Shown: positions 9,051 to 17,034, counted from the first letter of the stretch. The stretch: 34,335 bases of DNA from Nocardia exalbida NBRC 100660 (GCF_000308575.1 NZ_BAFZ01000085.1:1-34335), one strand, 5' to 3'. The notes: generated from the letters alone by a model not told the origin. Program-made: numbers and translations.

Positions 9051-9714
9051 TCTCGACACATTCTTTTCGCGAGCTCCGCCGGGCTGCGCCGCTGGTCCGG
9101 CGTTCCGATACCGTACTTGCCCGGCTCGCCGGCCGTCGGCCGCGACGGCGGGGGCGCGGCCACGGGTCGGCTGATCCTTGTGGCCCCGCCAGGTGACGAC
9201 GGCGTGGTCAACAAGCATGGACACCTCCACCTACCCGCCCGATGTCGCCGAGCGGCCGGGGTCGGCAGCGGCGCTGCTCGCCGCGACCTCACCCGAGAAC
9301 TGCTTCTCGTTATCCCGGAGAACGTACTAGATGAATTGATTACGCCCCAGTTCGCCGAAAACTCCTGACCGCCACCCGCACTGCCGAACCGAGCGCCGCA
9401 CACCGGTCCCGCTCAATAGCATTGGAGTATTACCGCAGGATTCATCGGGTGCCGAGGCGCGGAATTCGATGGTCCGATTTTTCGGGGAGCACGTTCGGCG
9501 GGCTTCACGACATGAGGCCTCGGACCCCACCCGCACCCCTTCGCACTACCGGCACGCGCCTGCGAATCCGAGGATCGGACGGTCGACACACACCGGGCCG
9601 ACGGCCACCGCGTCGGTGCCGCGCCCGGCCGAGGAGTCCGTAGCCACATGCGTTTCCCGCACACCGCGCGAGCGCTCGGTGGCTATTATATTCCATTTCG
9701 GCTATATTGCCGAT
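9051..9714. other. 664-bp intergenic region without a convincing gene
   Basis: This divergent gap separates the minus-strand lipoprotein from ArsR. It contains an in-frame upstream ATG (9218, minus) with a strong GGAGG site 5 bp away, a small inverted repeat CGAGAA-CTGC-TTCTCG (9294-9309), and several short AT-richer patches (9321-9345, 9415-9435, 9684-9715). Small ORFs on both strands have arginine- and proline-rich translations typical of noncoding high-GC DNA. No RNA gene was recognised. Confidence 0.5.
9698..9713 (+). promoter_or_regulatory. ArsR leaderless promoter with overlapping inverted-repeat operator
   Basis: TCGGC-TATATT-GCCGA is an inverted repeat with 5-bp arms. Its 6-bp centre TATATT (9703-9708) is a good -10 hexamer lying 6 bp before the ATG at 9715. 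No Shine-Dalgarno is present. The overlap suggests that ArsR represses itself by covering the -10 element. Confidence 0.6.
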
Positions 9715-10038
9715 ATGGCATCTACGTTCGAGGCACTGGCCGAGCCTCGCCGCCGGGAGATCCTCGACCTGTTGCGCGAACGGGAACGACTGGTCGGCGA
9801 TTTGGTCGCCGAGCTGCGATTGGCTCAGCCCACCGTGTCCAAGCACCTGAAGGTCCTGCGGGGCGCGGGCCTGGTGGACGTGCGCCAGGACGCGCAGCGC
9901 CGCTGGTACCGGTTGCGGCCCGAACCGCTGACCGAGATCGAGGCATGGCTCGCGCCCTACCGGCGGATGTGGGAATCGAGCCTGGACGCCCTGGAACGTC
10001 ATCTCGGCGCCATACCCGACGAGGAAGGACAACCATGA
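9715..10038 (+). CDS. ArsR-family regulator without metal-binding cysteines
   Basis: The 107-residue protein is a single winged-helix domain: MASTFEALAEPRRREILDLL, then VGDLVAELRLAQPTVSKHLK (helices 3-4, residues 27-46), then the wing (QDAQRRWYRLRPEPL). It has no cysteine, so it is not a classical metal sensor. It belongs to the SdpR-like group that is commonly paired with an SRPBCC (AHSA1) gene. The stop overlaps the next start as ATGA (10035-10038). Self-repression through the inverted repeat at 9698-9713 is likely. The ATG chosen here begins the conserved domain and sits at the expected distance from the -10 element. Confidence 0.92.
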   Translation: MASTFEALAEPRRREILDLLRERERLVGDLVAELRLAQPTVSKHLKVLRGAGLVDVRQDAQRRWYRLRPEPLTEIEAWLAPYRRMWESSLDALERHLGAIPDEEGQP

Positions 10039-10994
10039 GCGATTCCCGAGCACAACTGCGCACCGTCGACGGCGCCCCCACCCTGCGGTTCGAACGCAGG
10101 CTGGCCCATCCCCCGGAGAAGGTGTGGCGCGCGATCAGCGACCCGGGCGAGATGGCCGCTTGGTTCCCGGCCGCTGTCACCACCGAACCGCGGCCCGGCG
10201 CCGCGATGCGCTTCACCTTCGCCGACGCACCCGAGACGATCGATCGCACCTCCGGCGGCGAGGTGCTCGAATACGACCCGCCCAAGGTCTACATGTTCCG
10301 ATGGAACCGGGATGTGCTGCGATTCGAGCTCGTGGCGGACGGCGACGGGACACGGCTGATCTTCACCCACGTCCTCGGCGGCGGACCGGAGGCGCGACTC
10401 GGCGCGGCGAGGTCCGCGGTCGGCTGGGACCGTTGCCTGTCGGCCCTCACGGCCGCACTCGACGGCGCGCACACCGAGCCCGACGCGACCTGGCTCGCCG
10501 ACATCGAGGGCTACATCGCGGATTTCGGGCTCGACAGGGGTGACTGCGAAGCGGTCGCCGACGGCTATGTGCTGCGGTACGCCCGCGACCTGGTGTGGCA
10601 GCCGCTGGACCGGTTGTGGTCGTTGCTCGTCGAACGGGAGACTCCGTCGGTGGGCGCCCACCCGCCCGTCCGGGCGACGAACCCGCATGTCGAGGCGGGC
10701 GAACTGCTCGATGTCGAGCCGCCCCGGTCGATGGAGTACCGGTGGCGGCACGACGGCGCCGTCGCCGGCACGGTGCGCTGGGCCTTCGAAGCCGATCCCG
10801 ACCTGGGCGTGCGGGTGGTGCTCACCCAGACCCTGCCCGCGAAGCCGGCCGCGCTACGGCCGGAACTGCTGGCCGCCTGGCAGGTACACCTGGAACTCTT
10901 CTTCGCCGCCACCCAAGGGGACATCCGTTGCCCTTGGCCCGCCGAGCGCGTCGCCGTGCTGGCCGAACGGTACGCGGCGGACCTCCGCGAATGA
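10035..10994 (+). CDS. Tandem double-SRPBCC (AHSA1-like) protein
   Basis: The 319-residue protein is about twice the length of a usual AHSA1/SRPBCC protein. The first domain (about residues 15-150) starts LRFERRLAHPPEKVWRAISD and contains the typical AAWFPA and GGEVLEYDPPKVYMF segments. A second related domain (about 175-315) starts VLRYARDLVWQPLDRLWSLL. SRPBCC domains have a deep hydrophobic pocket for lipids, polyketides or small aromatic ligands. The GAGGAAGG site (10021-10028) lies 6 bp from the ATG, and the gene is coupled to arsR by a 4-bp overlap. The ligand is unknown; arsR-AHSA1 pairs are widespread but usually carry only one domain. Confidence 0.88.
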   Translation: MSDSRAQLRTVDGAPTLRFERRLAHPPEKVWRAISDPGEMAAWFPAAVTTEPRPGAAMRFTFADAPETIDRTSGGEVLEYDPPKVYMFRWNRDVLRFELVADGDGTRLIFTHVLGGGPEARLGAARSAVGWDRCLSALTAALDGAHTEPDATWLADIEGYIADFGLDRGDCEAVADGYVLRYARDLVWQPLDRLWSLLVERETPSVGAHPPVRATNPHVEAGELLDVEPPRSMEYRWRHDGAVAGTVRWAFEADPDLGVRVVLTQTLPAKPAALRPELLAAWQVHLELFFAATQGDIRCPWPAERVAVLAERYAADLRE

Positions 10995-11331
10995 GCGGGC
11001 CCATCGCCTGAACCTCCAACCGCATCCCCGACTGTCACCGGCCGCGAATCCATCTCGCACGAAAGGCGATTCGCGCGGACGGCGCATTCTCGGCAAAGCG
11101 ATCCGGCGGCCGCGCCCCCGGCCGGATTCGGCCGCCGCGGCTAGATCACCGCGCCGCGTGCCCAGCGGATAGCTCCGCATTCACCGATCGAGCGGCTCAA
11201 ACGACCCCACCACCGGGTGCCAACTGCTTACGATCCCGTAGCACATCGCGAAACATGCACCTGCTCGGCGCGAAACCGACCGCGTGACCGCACGCGTCGG
11301 TGAAGCGCCTTCCCTTCTGGAGTCATGCCCT
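10995..11331. other. 337-bp intergenic region upstream of the P450
   Basis: No gene is supported here. TACGAT at 11229-11234 could serve as a -10 element for the P450 and would give a leader of about 90 nt. GGAG at 11319-11322 lies 9 bp before TTG 11332. No convincing terminator hairpin was found after the SRPBCC stop. Confidence 0.4.
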
Positions 11332-12603
11332 TTGTCCACGCCACAGTCCCCACAATCCGCCTCCGAGAGCACGAAAAGCTGTCCCGTACAGCACGGTTCG
11401 CCACTCGACTCCGACGGCCCCCGGTTCCCGCTGTATACGGAGGCATTCGCCGCCGATCCCCATCGCGCCTACCGAGAGATGCGCCACCGATACGGCTCGC
11501 TCGTGCCGATCGAACTGGCGCCGAACGTGCCCGCCACGTTGGTGATCGGCTATTACACCGCGTTGCGAATCCTCAACGACCCGGTGCATTTTCCCTCGGA
11601 CCCACGGACTTGGCAGCAGGACATTCCCGCGGGCTGCCCGATCCTGCCGATGATGGAGTGGCGGCCGAACGCGTTGCGCAGCACCGGATTCGAGCATCAG
11701 CGCTACCGGCAGGTGAATGTCGCGAGTATCGGCGAAGTGGATCTGCACGCGTTGCATTCGACGACCGAGCAGATCGCGGGCCCGCTGATCAATGCCTTCT
11801 GCCAGGACGGCGCTGCGGACCTGATCAGCCAGTACGCGTTTCCGCTGACGTTCGCGGTGCTCAACTCGGTGCTCGGCTGCCCGCCGGAGATCGGGCAGCA
11901 AGTCGCGATGGGCATGGCCGCCATCTTCGAAGGCGTCAACGCGGACAAGGGCAACGCGATGCTCGCCGACGCGCTGTACGACCTGGTGCAGATGAAGCGG
12001 AGGAGTCCGGCCGACGACATCACCTCGCGACTGCTGCGCCACCCCGCCGCGCTCGACGACATGGAGATGATCCACCAGCTGGTCACCTTGTACGGGGCGG
12101 GCATCGAACCCCAGCAGAACCTGATCGCCAACACTTTGCGATTGATGCTCACCGACCGCAGGTTCGCGGGCGGGATATTCGGCGGCAGTCTTTCCACCCG
12201 GGACGCGCTCGACGAGGTGCTGTTCGACGACCCGCCGGGGGCGAACTACTGCTTCAGCTACCCGAAGCAGCCGATCCTGATCGACGACGTCTGGTTGCCC
12301 GCGCACCAGCCGGTCGTGATCAGCATGGCCGGCTGTAACCGCGACCCGGCGATCCACACCGGCGAGTACACCGACAGCCGTGCGCACCTCGCCTGGGGAG
12401 CCGGGCCGCACGCCTGCCCCGCCCGATCGATGGCCTATCTGATCGCGCAGGACGCCATCGACCAACTCCTCGACGCGCTGCCCGAGATGCGGCTCGCGGT
12501 CCCGGCGGAGGAGCTGACCTGGCGACCGGGTCCGTTCCACCGGGCCCTCGTATCGTTGCCCGTCGTGTTCCCCGAATCCCCGCCGATGCCCGCGTTCGGG
12601 TAG
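11332..12603 (+). CDS. Cytochrome P450, CYP157-like, lacking the ExxR arginine
   Basis: The 423-residue cytosolic P450 has the heme-cysteine loop AWGAGPHACPAR (ligand C362). The I helix reads AGIEPQ (256-261), with Pro where the oxygen-activating Thr normally sits. The K-helix motif reads E295-V-L-F298, so the nearly universal ExxR arginine is Phe. Loss of ExxR is known in the CYP157 group, typically found in Streptomyces conservons, and the stretch LIANTLRLMLTD also fits that group; no conservon genes are adjacent here. Catalysis is uncertain. Start: TTG 11332 has a GGAG 9 bp upstream; GTG 11284 is an alternative without a ribosome-binding site. Confidence 0.9.
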   Translation: MSTPQSPQSASESTKSCPVQHGSPLDSDGPRFPLYTEAFAADPHRAYREMRHRYGSLVPIELAPNVPATLVIGYYTALRILNDPVHFPSDPRTWQQDIPAGCPILPMMEWRPNALRSTGFEHQRYRQVNVASIGEVDLHALHSTTEQIAGPLINAFCQDGAADLISQYAFPLTFAVLNSVLGCPPEIGQQVAMGMAAIFEGVNADKGNAMLADALYDLVQMKRRSPADDITSRLLRHPAALDDMEMIHQLVTLYGAGIEPQQNLIANTLRLMLTDRRFAGGIFGGSLSTRDALDEVLFDDPPGANYCFSYPKQPILIDDVWLPAHQPVVISMAGCNRDPAIHTGEYTDSRAHLAWGAGPHACPARSMAYLIAQDAIDQLLDALPEMRLAVPAEELTWRPGPFHRALVSLPVVFPESPPMPAFG

Positions 12604-12609
12604 CGAACC

Positions 12610-12624
12610 GCGCCCGCCGGGCGC
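12610..12624 (+). terminator. GC-rich hairpin after the P450 gene
   Basis: GCGCCC-GCC-GGGCGC lies 7 bp after the P450 stop codon: a 6-bp all-GC stem with a 3-nt loop. There is no T-tract, as is common for actinobacterial hairpin terminators. Confidence 0.45.
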
Positions 12625-12781
12625 CGCGGCGGCCGCGCCCGGGCCGTACGACCGCGCCCTGACCGCGATCGATCGAATTTTGTTCGCGCTGATCGTGATT
12701 GGTGTCAAACGCGCCGCGACGGCGCAGAATCCACGCGGCAGCCGCGAAGCGCTCATCCGACCGATCCCGTCAGGAGCACAT

Positions 12782-13330
12782 GTGACCACTTCCCTTCCGG
12801 TGAACCTCAAGCACGCGCGCGACATCCATCCCGACATCGACGTGCCGCTGGTTCGAGACGCCATCCACCCGGAGCGGGCGCTGTGGTCGGCTGCGGAACT
12901 ACACCGGCTGACCAGCCTGGTGGCCGCCGAACTGGCGACTCCGCTGCTGGACATCGTGCGATTCGATGCCGATCAGCGCTGGTGGACCCGCCTGGCCTTG
13001 ACCATGGGCGTCGAGTTGTGGCTGCTGTCCTGGGCGCCGGGACAGGGCACCGAACCGCACGACCACGGCGGCGCCTCCGGTGCGTTCACCATGACCGTGG
13101 GGGAACTCAGCGAGGAGTATCTGCATCTCGGCGGTTCGATCCGGAAGGCGGAACGGCGAGCGGGCGACACGGTCGGCTTCGGCCCCGATCGGGCGCACCA
13201 GCTGCGCAACGACAAGCTGTGGCCGGCCGCGTCGGTGCACGCGTACTCGCCGCCGCTGCGTCCGGTCCGCGAATACCGTACGCTGGCGGACTTCGCAGGA
13301 ACGTCGGTGAGCGGAGTGGGTGCACGATGA
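12782..13330 (+). CDS. Cysteine dioxygenase (cupin type)
   Basis: The enzyme oxidises L-cysteine with O2 to cysteine sulfinate using mononuclear iron. The 182-residue protein has the cupin motif EPHDHGGASGAF with metal ligands H93 and H95, the third ligand H139 in GPDRAHQL, and the SVHAYSPPL segment whose H153 and Y155 match the catalytic His/Tyr pair of mammalian CDO. The position of the mammalian crosslinking cysteine is not cysteine, as in other bacterial CDOs. The GTG start has AGGAG 5 bp upstream. It overlaps the rhodanese gene by 4 bp, pointing to joint sulfur-amino-acid catabolism. 3-Mercaptopropionate dioxygenase is the main alternative. Confidence 0.9.
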   Translation: MTTSLPVNLKHARDIHPDIDVPLVRDAIHPERALWSAAELHRLTSLVAAELATPLLDIVRFDADQRWWTRLALTMGVELWLLSWAPGQGTEPHDHGGASGAFTMTVGELSEEYLHLGGSIRKAERRAGDTVGFGPDRAHQLRNDKLWPAASVHAYSPPLRPVREYRTLADFAGTSVSGVGAR

Positions 13331-13725
13331 GTACAGGCGCCGAGGACATGGTCGCGCGCGCCAGGGCGCGACTGGAGCGGGTGACACCGGAGCAGGCCGC
13401 CGCGGTGCAGTCCCGGGGTGGACTGATCGTGGACATCCGGCCGCACGCGAACCGGATCGCCGAGGGCGAGATACCGGGCGCGGTGGTGGTCGAACGGATC
13501 GTCCTGGAGTGGCGCTTGGATCCGAACGGCGAGCACCGGCTACCGAGCCTCACCTCGGACACTCCCGTGGTGATCGTGTGCAACGAGGGCTACGCCTCGA
13601 GCCTCGCGGCGGCCGACGGGTTGCGCCTCGGGCTGCGGCGGGTGACCGACCTCGTGGGCGGTTTCCGGGCGTGGAAGGCGGCGGGCCTGCCGGTTGTCGC
13701 GGGCGGAACCCCGGCCGTGCCCTAG
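13327..13725 (+). CDS. Rhodanese-like domain protein
   Basis: The 132-residue single-domain sulfurtransferase has the rhodanese core: GLIVDIRPHANRIAEGEIPG near the N-terminus, the active loop VIVCNEGYASS with C85 as the persulfide-forming cysteine, and the C-terminal GGFRAWKAAGLPV signature. It would transfer or oxidise sulfane sulfur in the cytosol. It is coupled by ATGA to cysteine dioxygenase. A CDO-rhodanese pair suggests handling of sulfite or thiosulfate derived from cysteine sulfinate (inference). It converges on Ser/Thr kinase A with a 43-bp gap. Confidence 0.92.
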   Translation: MSTGAEDMVARARARLERVTPEQAAAVQSRGGLIVDIRPHANRIAEGEIPGAVVVERIVLEWRLDPNGEHRLPSLTSDTPVVIVCNEGYASSLAAADGLRLGLRRVTDLVGGFRAWKAAGLPVVAGGTPAVP

Positions 13726-13768
13726 CCGGTCCCCCATTCCGGGCGACGCGGCGTCAATCGGGCAGCCG

Positions 13769-16027
13769 TCAGTAGACGTAGACGACCGCGTTCTCACCGC
13801 CGCTGCAAGTGACGAGCGACCCCTCGGGCAGGCAGTTCATGGTGTAGGACCGGCCGGTGACCGGGCTGGTCGCGACGACCGTGCGCGGTGCGTCGCGAGT
13901 CGCGTTCTGTGCCGCACCGTTCGCGGCATAGGCGCTGCGCACCGCTTCCGCGAACGCGCAACTGGTCACCGGGGTACCCGTCGCCGACTGGGTGAACGTC
14001 CCGGAGGCGGCTTGCCCCTGGCCGCACGGTTTCGCGCCGGGAGGCAGCGTCACCGGAGTCGTCTTCGCCGAGGTGGACGTCGCGGGCGAGGACGATGTGC
14101 GAGTCGGCGCCTGGGTGCTGGGCCGCGCGGCCGGCGCGGGCGCCTCGGAAAGGGCGGCGGCGGGTGTCGGCTCGACTTCGCCGGAGCCGAACGACTGCCA
14201 GGCGATCGCGCCGCCCACGGTCAGCGCGACGATGGCGAAGACGGCCACCATGATGGGTAGCGCTATCGAGCGACCCGCACGCGACGAGGAGTAATCGGAC
14301 TCGTCGTAATCGTCGTAGCCGTACTCCGGCTCGTCGCGGCCCACCGGATGGCCGGTGCGCGCGGGGTAGTCACCGTGCGGCGGATAGTCGGTACGTGCCG
14401 CGTAGCCGTCCTGCCCTGCCGGTTCCAGATACTGGGTCGGCGCCGCGTCCGGTGCGGGAAGATAACCGGACGTGCCCTGCGGGGCGACCGAGCCGGGTCC
14501 TCGATCCGGATAGGGCGCGGTCTCCGGGTAGTTCTCGACTCCCGGATGCGGTCCCTCGGCGAAGGCGGAACCAGGCGCCTGGGAGTAGGCCTGCGGCGGC
14601 ATATCGGAATACGCCCGAACCTCGGTCGGCTCCGCATAGCTTCGCGTGGCATCCGGATCGGCCTGCGCGAAGTCCTCCGGCTGCGCCGCGTACGGCTGCG
14701 GCGGCACGTCGAAATACGGCTGATCTCCAGTCGGTTCCGCATAGCTTCGCGTGGCGTCGGGATCGGCCTGCGCATAGTCCTGCGGCTGTCCCGGGTAGGC
14801 CTGCCCGGAATCGAAGTAGTCCTGTGCGGCCGGATCGGCGAAATTCCGCGGATACACCTGCGTCGGCGGGGCCGGATGCTCCGGTGCCTGCGGGTATCCC
14901 GCGGATTCCAGATATGCCTGGGTTTCCGGGTAAAGGTGCGCGTCCGGGAAGGGGCGCATCGGAGGCAATTCCACCTCCGGTGTCGACGACGCTCGCGGCC
15001 CCGACGGGCGCGGGGTCGTTTCCGCGGGCGGAAGCGGCGTGAACTGGAATTCCGCGGGCCGGATCACCGTCGGCGCGCTCGGATGGATCACCGCGGAAAG
15101 CGAGAGTTCGCCCGTCGATTCCGGCGCGGCCGCCGCACCGGGGCGCTGGGACCGGTCGGGTGCCCGCACCACCAGCATCGGCCCGGTGGCAGGCGCCGAG
15201 GTGAGCGCGGTGCGCGCCGCCCTGGCCAACGCGGTCGCGGTCGGGAAGCGGTCGGCCGGGTCCTTGGCCATACCGCGGCTCACCACCTCGTCCAACGCGG
15301 CAGGAATGCCGGCGGCCTGCGTGCTCGGCCGCGGCGGCGGATCGGACATGTGCGACTTGATCAGCACGTTCATGCTGGCCGACGGGAACGGCGTCGCTCC
15401 GGTCAGGCATTCGTGCAGCACGCAGGCCAGCGAGTAGACGTCGGCGCGGCCGGTCACCGGTCCGACGTCGAAGCGTTCCGGGGCCATGTAGATGTAGGAG
15501 CCGACCGCCATGCCGACCAAGGTCACCGCGCTGTCGCCCTCGGTGTGCGCGATGCCGAAATCGGCGAGATACGCGAAATCCGCGTCGGTGACCAGAATGT
15601 TCGCCGGTTTCACGTCGCGGTGCACCAGATTGCTCGCGTGCGCGGCGTCCAGCGCGGAGGCGATCTGCTCGATGATGCCGACGGCGCGGGCGGGGCTCAG
15701 CGGCCCCTGACCGCGCAACATGGTGCGCAGGTCGGCGCCCCGGACCAGCCGCATGTCGATGAACAGCACGCCGTCGATCACGCCCCAGTCGTGGATCGGG
15801 ATGACGTGCGGTTCGGCCAGCCGGGCGGCGGCCTGCGATTCGCGCCGGAAACGCAACTGGTACATCGGGTCTTTGGCGAGTTCTTCCGACAGCAGCTTGA
15901 CCGCGACCGCGCGGTCCTTGACCGTGTCGTATGCCTCGTAGACCTCCCCCATTCCCCCCTTGCCCAGCAGCGACCGCAGTTCGTACGGCCCGAAACGCGT
16001 GCCGGTTCTCGGCCCAGGTTCCTGCAC
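13769..16027 (-). CDS. Membrane Ser/Thr protein kinase A (PknH/PknE-like)
   Basis: The 752-residue receptor kinase has an N-terminal Hanks-type domain: glycine loop GKGGMG (22-27), K44, HRDVK (136-140), DFG (156-158) and APE (182-184). A Pro/Tyr/Gln-rich linker (about 285-585) follows, then one membrane helix (587-608) and an extracellular domain of about 140 residues with four cysteines. The linker contains a 35-residue tandem duplication (414-448 and 449-483). The N-terminus resembles mycobacterial PknH/PknE, but the sensor domain is different and small. GTG 16027 has a GGAGG site 7 bp upstream. It lies 70 bp after response regulator A and may be co-transcribed with it. Confidence 0.93.
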   Translation of the reverse strand: MQEPGPRTGTRFGPYELRSLLGKGGMGEVYEAYDTVKDRAVAVKLLSEELAKDPMYQLRFRRESQAAARLAEPHVIPIHDWGVIDGVLFIDMRLVRGADLRTMLRGQGPLSPARAVGIIEQIASALDAAHASNLVHRDVKPANILVTDADFAYLADFGIAHTEGDSAVTLVGMAVGSYIYMAPERFDVGPVTGRADVYSLACVLHECLTGATPFPSASMNVLIKSHMSDPPPRPSTQAAGIPAALDEVVSRGMAKDPADRFPTATALARAARTALTSAPATGPMLVVRAPDRSQRPGAAAAPESTGELSLSAVIHPSAPTVIRPAEFQFTPLPPAETTPRPSGPRASSTPEVELPPMRPFPDAHLYPETQAYLESAGYPQAPEHPAPPTQVYPRNFADPAAQDYFDSGQAYPGQPQDYAQADPDATRSYAEPTGDQPYFDVPPQPYAAQPEDFAQADPDATRSYAEPTEVRAYSDMPPQAYSQAPGSAFAEGPHPGVENYPETAPYPDRGPGSVAPQGTSGYLPAPDAAPTQYLEPAGQDGYAARTDYPPHGDYPARTGHPVGRDEPEYGYDDYDESDYSSSRAGRSIALPIMVAVFAIVALTVGGAIAWQSFGSGEVEPTPAAALSEAPAPAARPSTQAPTRTSSSPATSTSAKTTPVTLPPGAKPCGQGQAASGTFTQSATGTPVTSCAFAEAVRSAYAANGAAQNATRDAPRTVVATSPVTGRSYTMNCLPEGSLVTCSGGENAVVYVY
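14579..14788 (-). repeat. Coding tandem repeat, 2 x 105 bp, in kinase A linker
   Basis: Residues 414-448 and 449-483 of kinase A are two copies of a 35-residue unit sharing the exact core AQADPDATRSYAEPT. The DNA copies share the 20-mer TCCGCATAGCTTCGCGTGGC (plus strand, from 14631 and 14736), spaced exactly 105 bp. Confidence 0.9.
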
Positions 16028-16097
16028 CCGTCATCCTCCGCATCCCGGGCGGGGATCGCACACCGAGATCACGCGGTACGCGACCGGAGCCCACCCG

Positions 16098-16793
16098 TCA
16101 CAGAGTGGATTCTCCGGGTGTCACCACCCCGTGGTCAAACGCGAACACGATCGCCGCGGCGCGATCCCGGAGTTCGAGCTTCCCGAAGATATGTCCCACA
16201 TGACTTTTCACGGTCACTTCCGAGATGCCGAGCTCGCGAGCGATCTCCGCGTTCACCCGGCCGCGCCCGATCAGTTCGAGCACCTCGTACTCGCGGGCGG
16301 TCAGGTCGGACAGGCGGGCGTCGGTGTTGGTGCGCACCGGGCGCACCGTGCGATAGGCCGACAGCACGCGGCCGGTCACCGCGGGGTCGAGCCAGGCTCC
16401 GCCGCCCGCGACCATCCGCACCGCGCGGATGAGGTCCTCGGCGGGCGAGTCCTTCAGGATGAATCCGGCGGCGCCCGCGCGCAGCGCCCCGGACAGCAGC
16501 TGATCGTCGTCGAAGGTGGTGAGCACGAGAACCGGCGGAGCGCCGTCGCGCGCCCGCAGCATCCTGGTCGCGTCGATGCCGCCGACCCGTTTCATCCGCA
16601 GGTCCATCAGCACCACGTCGGGGCGGGCCTGGGCCACGGCGGCCGGGACCTCGTCGCCGTCGGCGCACTCGCTGACCACGAATCCGTCTCGCCTGCGCAG
16701 GATTCGCCGCAGCCCGCCGCGCACGAGTTCCTGATCGTCCACCACCAGCACCGTCACGGCATCTTCGCCACTCGCGGGCGAGGTCAGGCTCAC
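16098..16793 (-). CDS. NarL/LuxR-family response regulator A
   Basis: The 231-residue regulator has a receiver domain (VLVVDDQE, phospho-acceptor D64 in VLMDLRM, LKDSPAEDL with the conserved Lys) and a C-terminal LuxR helix-turn-helix (LTAREYEVLELIGRGRVNAEIARELGISEVTVKSHV). GTG 16793 is chosen because it overlaps the stop of the repeat ORF as GTGA and follows GAGG at a suitable distance. A longer start at 16844 would add an Arg/Gly-rich extension that lies inside the repeat. It is the cognate partner of histidine kinase A and a likely activator of the divergent ABC operon. Confidence 0.93.
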   Translation of the reverse strand: MSLTSPASGEDAVTVLVVDDQELVRGGLRRILRRRDGFVVSECADGDEVPAAVAQARPDVVLMDLRMKRVGGIDATRMLRARDGAPPVLVLTTFDDDQLLSGALRAGAAGFILKDSPAEDLIRAVRMVAGGGAWLDPAVTGRVLSAYRTVRPVRTNTDARLSDLTAREYEVLELIGRGRVNAEIARELGISEVTVKSHVGHIFGKLELRDRAAAIVFAFDHGVVTPGESTL

Positions 16794-17032
16794 GACCGGA
16801 CCTCGCCGACGCCCGGCTCCGCCGTGCGCGACGGCACGCCGCACCCTGGGCTCACCCGCCGACGCTCACTCACAACCACCTCACCCACGCCCCGCTCGAC
16901 CGTGCGCAACAGCACGCTGCACCCTCGGCTCACCCGCCGACACTCACACACAACCACCTCGCCGAAGCCCGGCTCTATCGTTCGCGACGACGACGCGCCG
17001 TATTCCCGGTCGACTCGCTGACGCTCGCTCAC
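16790..17032 (-). CDS. Small ORF made of three 26-codon repeats, filling the kinase-regulator junction
   Basis: An 80-codon ORF starts at GTG 17032, overlapping the histidine kinase A stop (GTGA), and ends at 16790, overlapping the response regulator start (GTGA). It is built of three 26-residue units that end GFGEV, GVGEV and GVGEV, plus two residues. Units 1 and 2 differ at about 11 of 78 bases but 8 of 26 residues, so there is no sign of selection on the peptide. It may only keep ribosomes moving from kinase to regulator, or it may not be a functional gene product. No known domain is present. Confidence 0.35.
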   Translation of the reverse strand: MSERQRVDREYGASSSRTIEPGFGEVVVCECRRVSRGCSVLLRTVERGVGEVVVSERRRVSPGCGVPSRTAEPGVGEVRS

Positions 17033-17034
17033 GA
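16801..17034. repeat. Tandem repeat, 3 x 78 bp, between histidine kinase A and its regulator
   Basis: Three direct units start at 16801, 16879 and 16957. The first two are about 86% identical by eye; the third is more diverged. Read on the minus strand, each unit starts with a GTGAG(C/T)G-type segment preceded by GAGG, so each copy resembles a ribosome-binding site plus GTG start. Confidence 0.9.

Noticed and set aside
8160..9230. Naming the lipoprotein a functional class A beta-lactamase
   Set aside because: SxxK and SDN are present, but KTG is KGG and no Glu166-type motif is visible, so only the fold-level name is kept.
11323..12954. 543-codon minus-strand ORF across the P450
   Set aside because: It runs opposite a clear P450 and CDO start with no domain; it is a shadow caused by high GC in the third codon position.
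11332..13725. A conservon (CvnA-D plus P450)
   Set aside because: The P450 looks conservon-like, but no roadblock, DUF742 or small GTPase gene is adjacent.
14348..16432. 694-codon plus-strand ORF opposite Ser/Thr kinase A
   Set aside because: Arg-rich low-complexity translation on the strand opposite a kinase with all catalytic motifs.
16801..17034. CRISPR array
   Set aside because: The units are contiguous 78-bp tandem repeats without spacers, and no cas genes are present.
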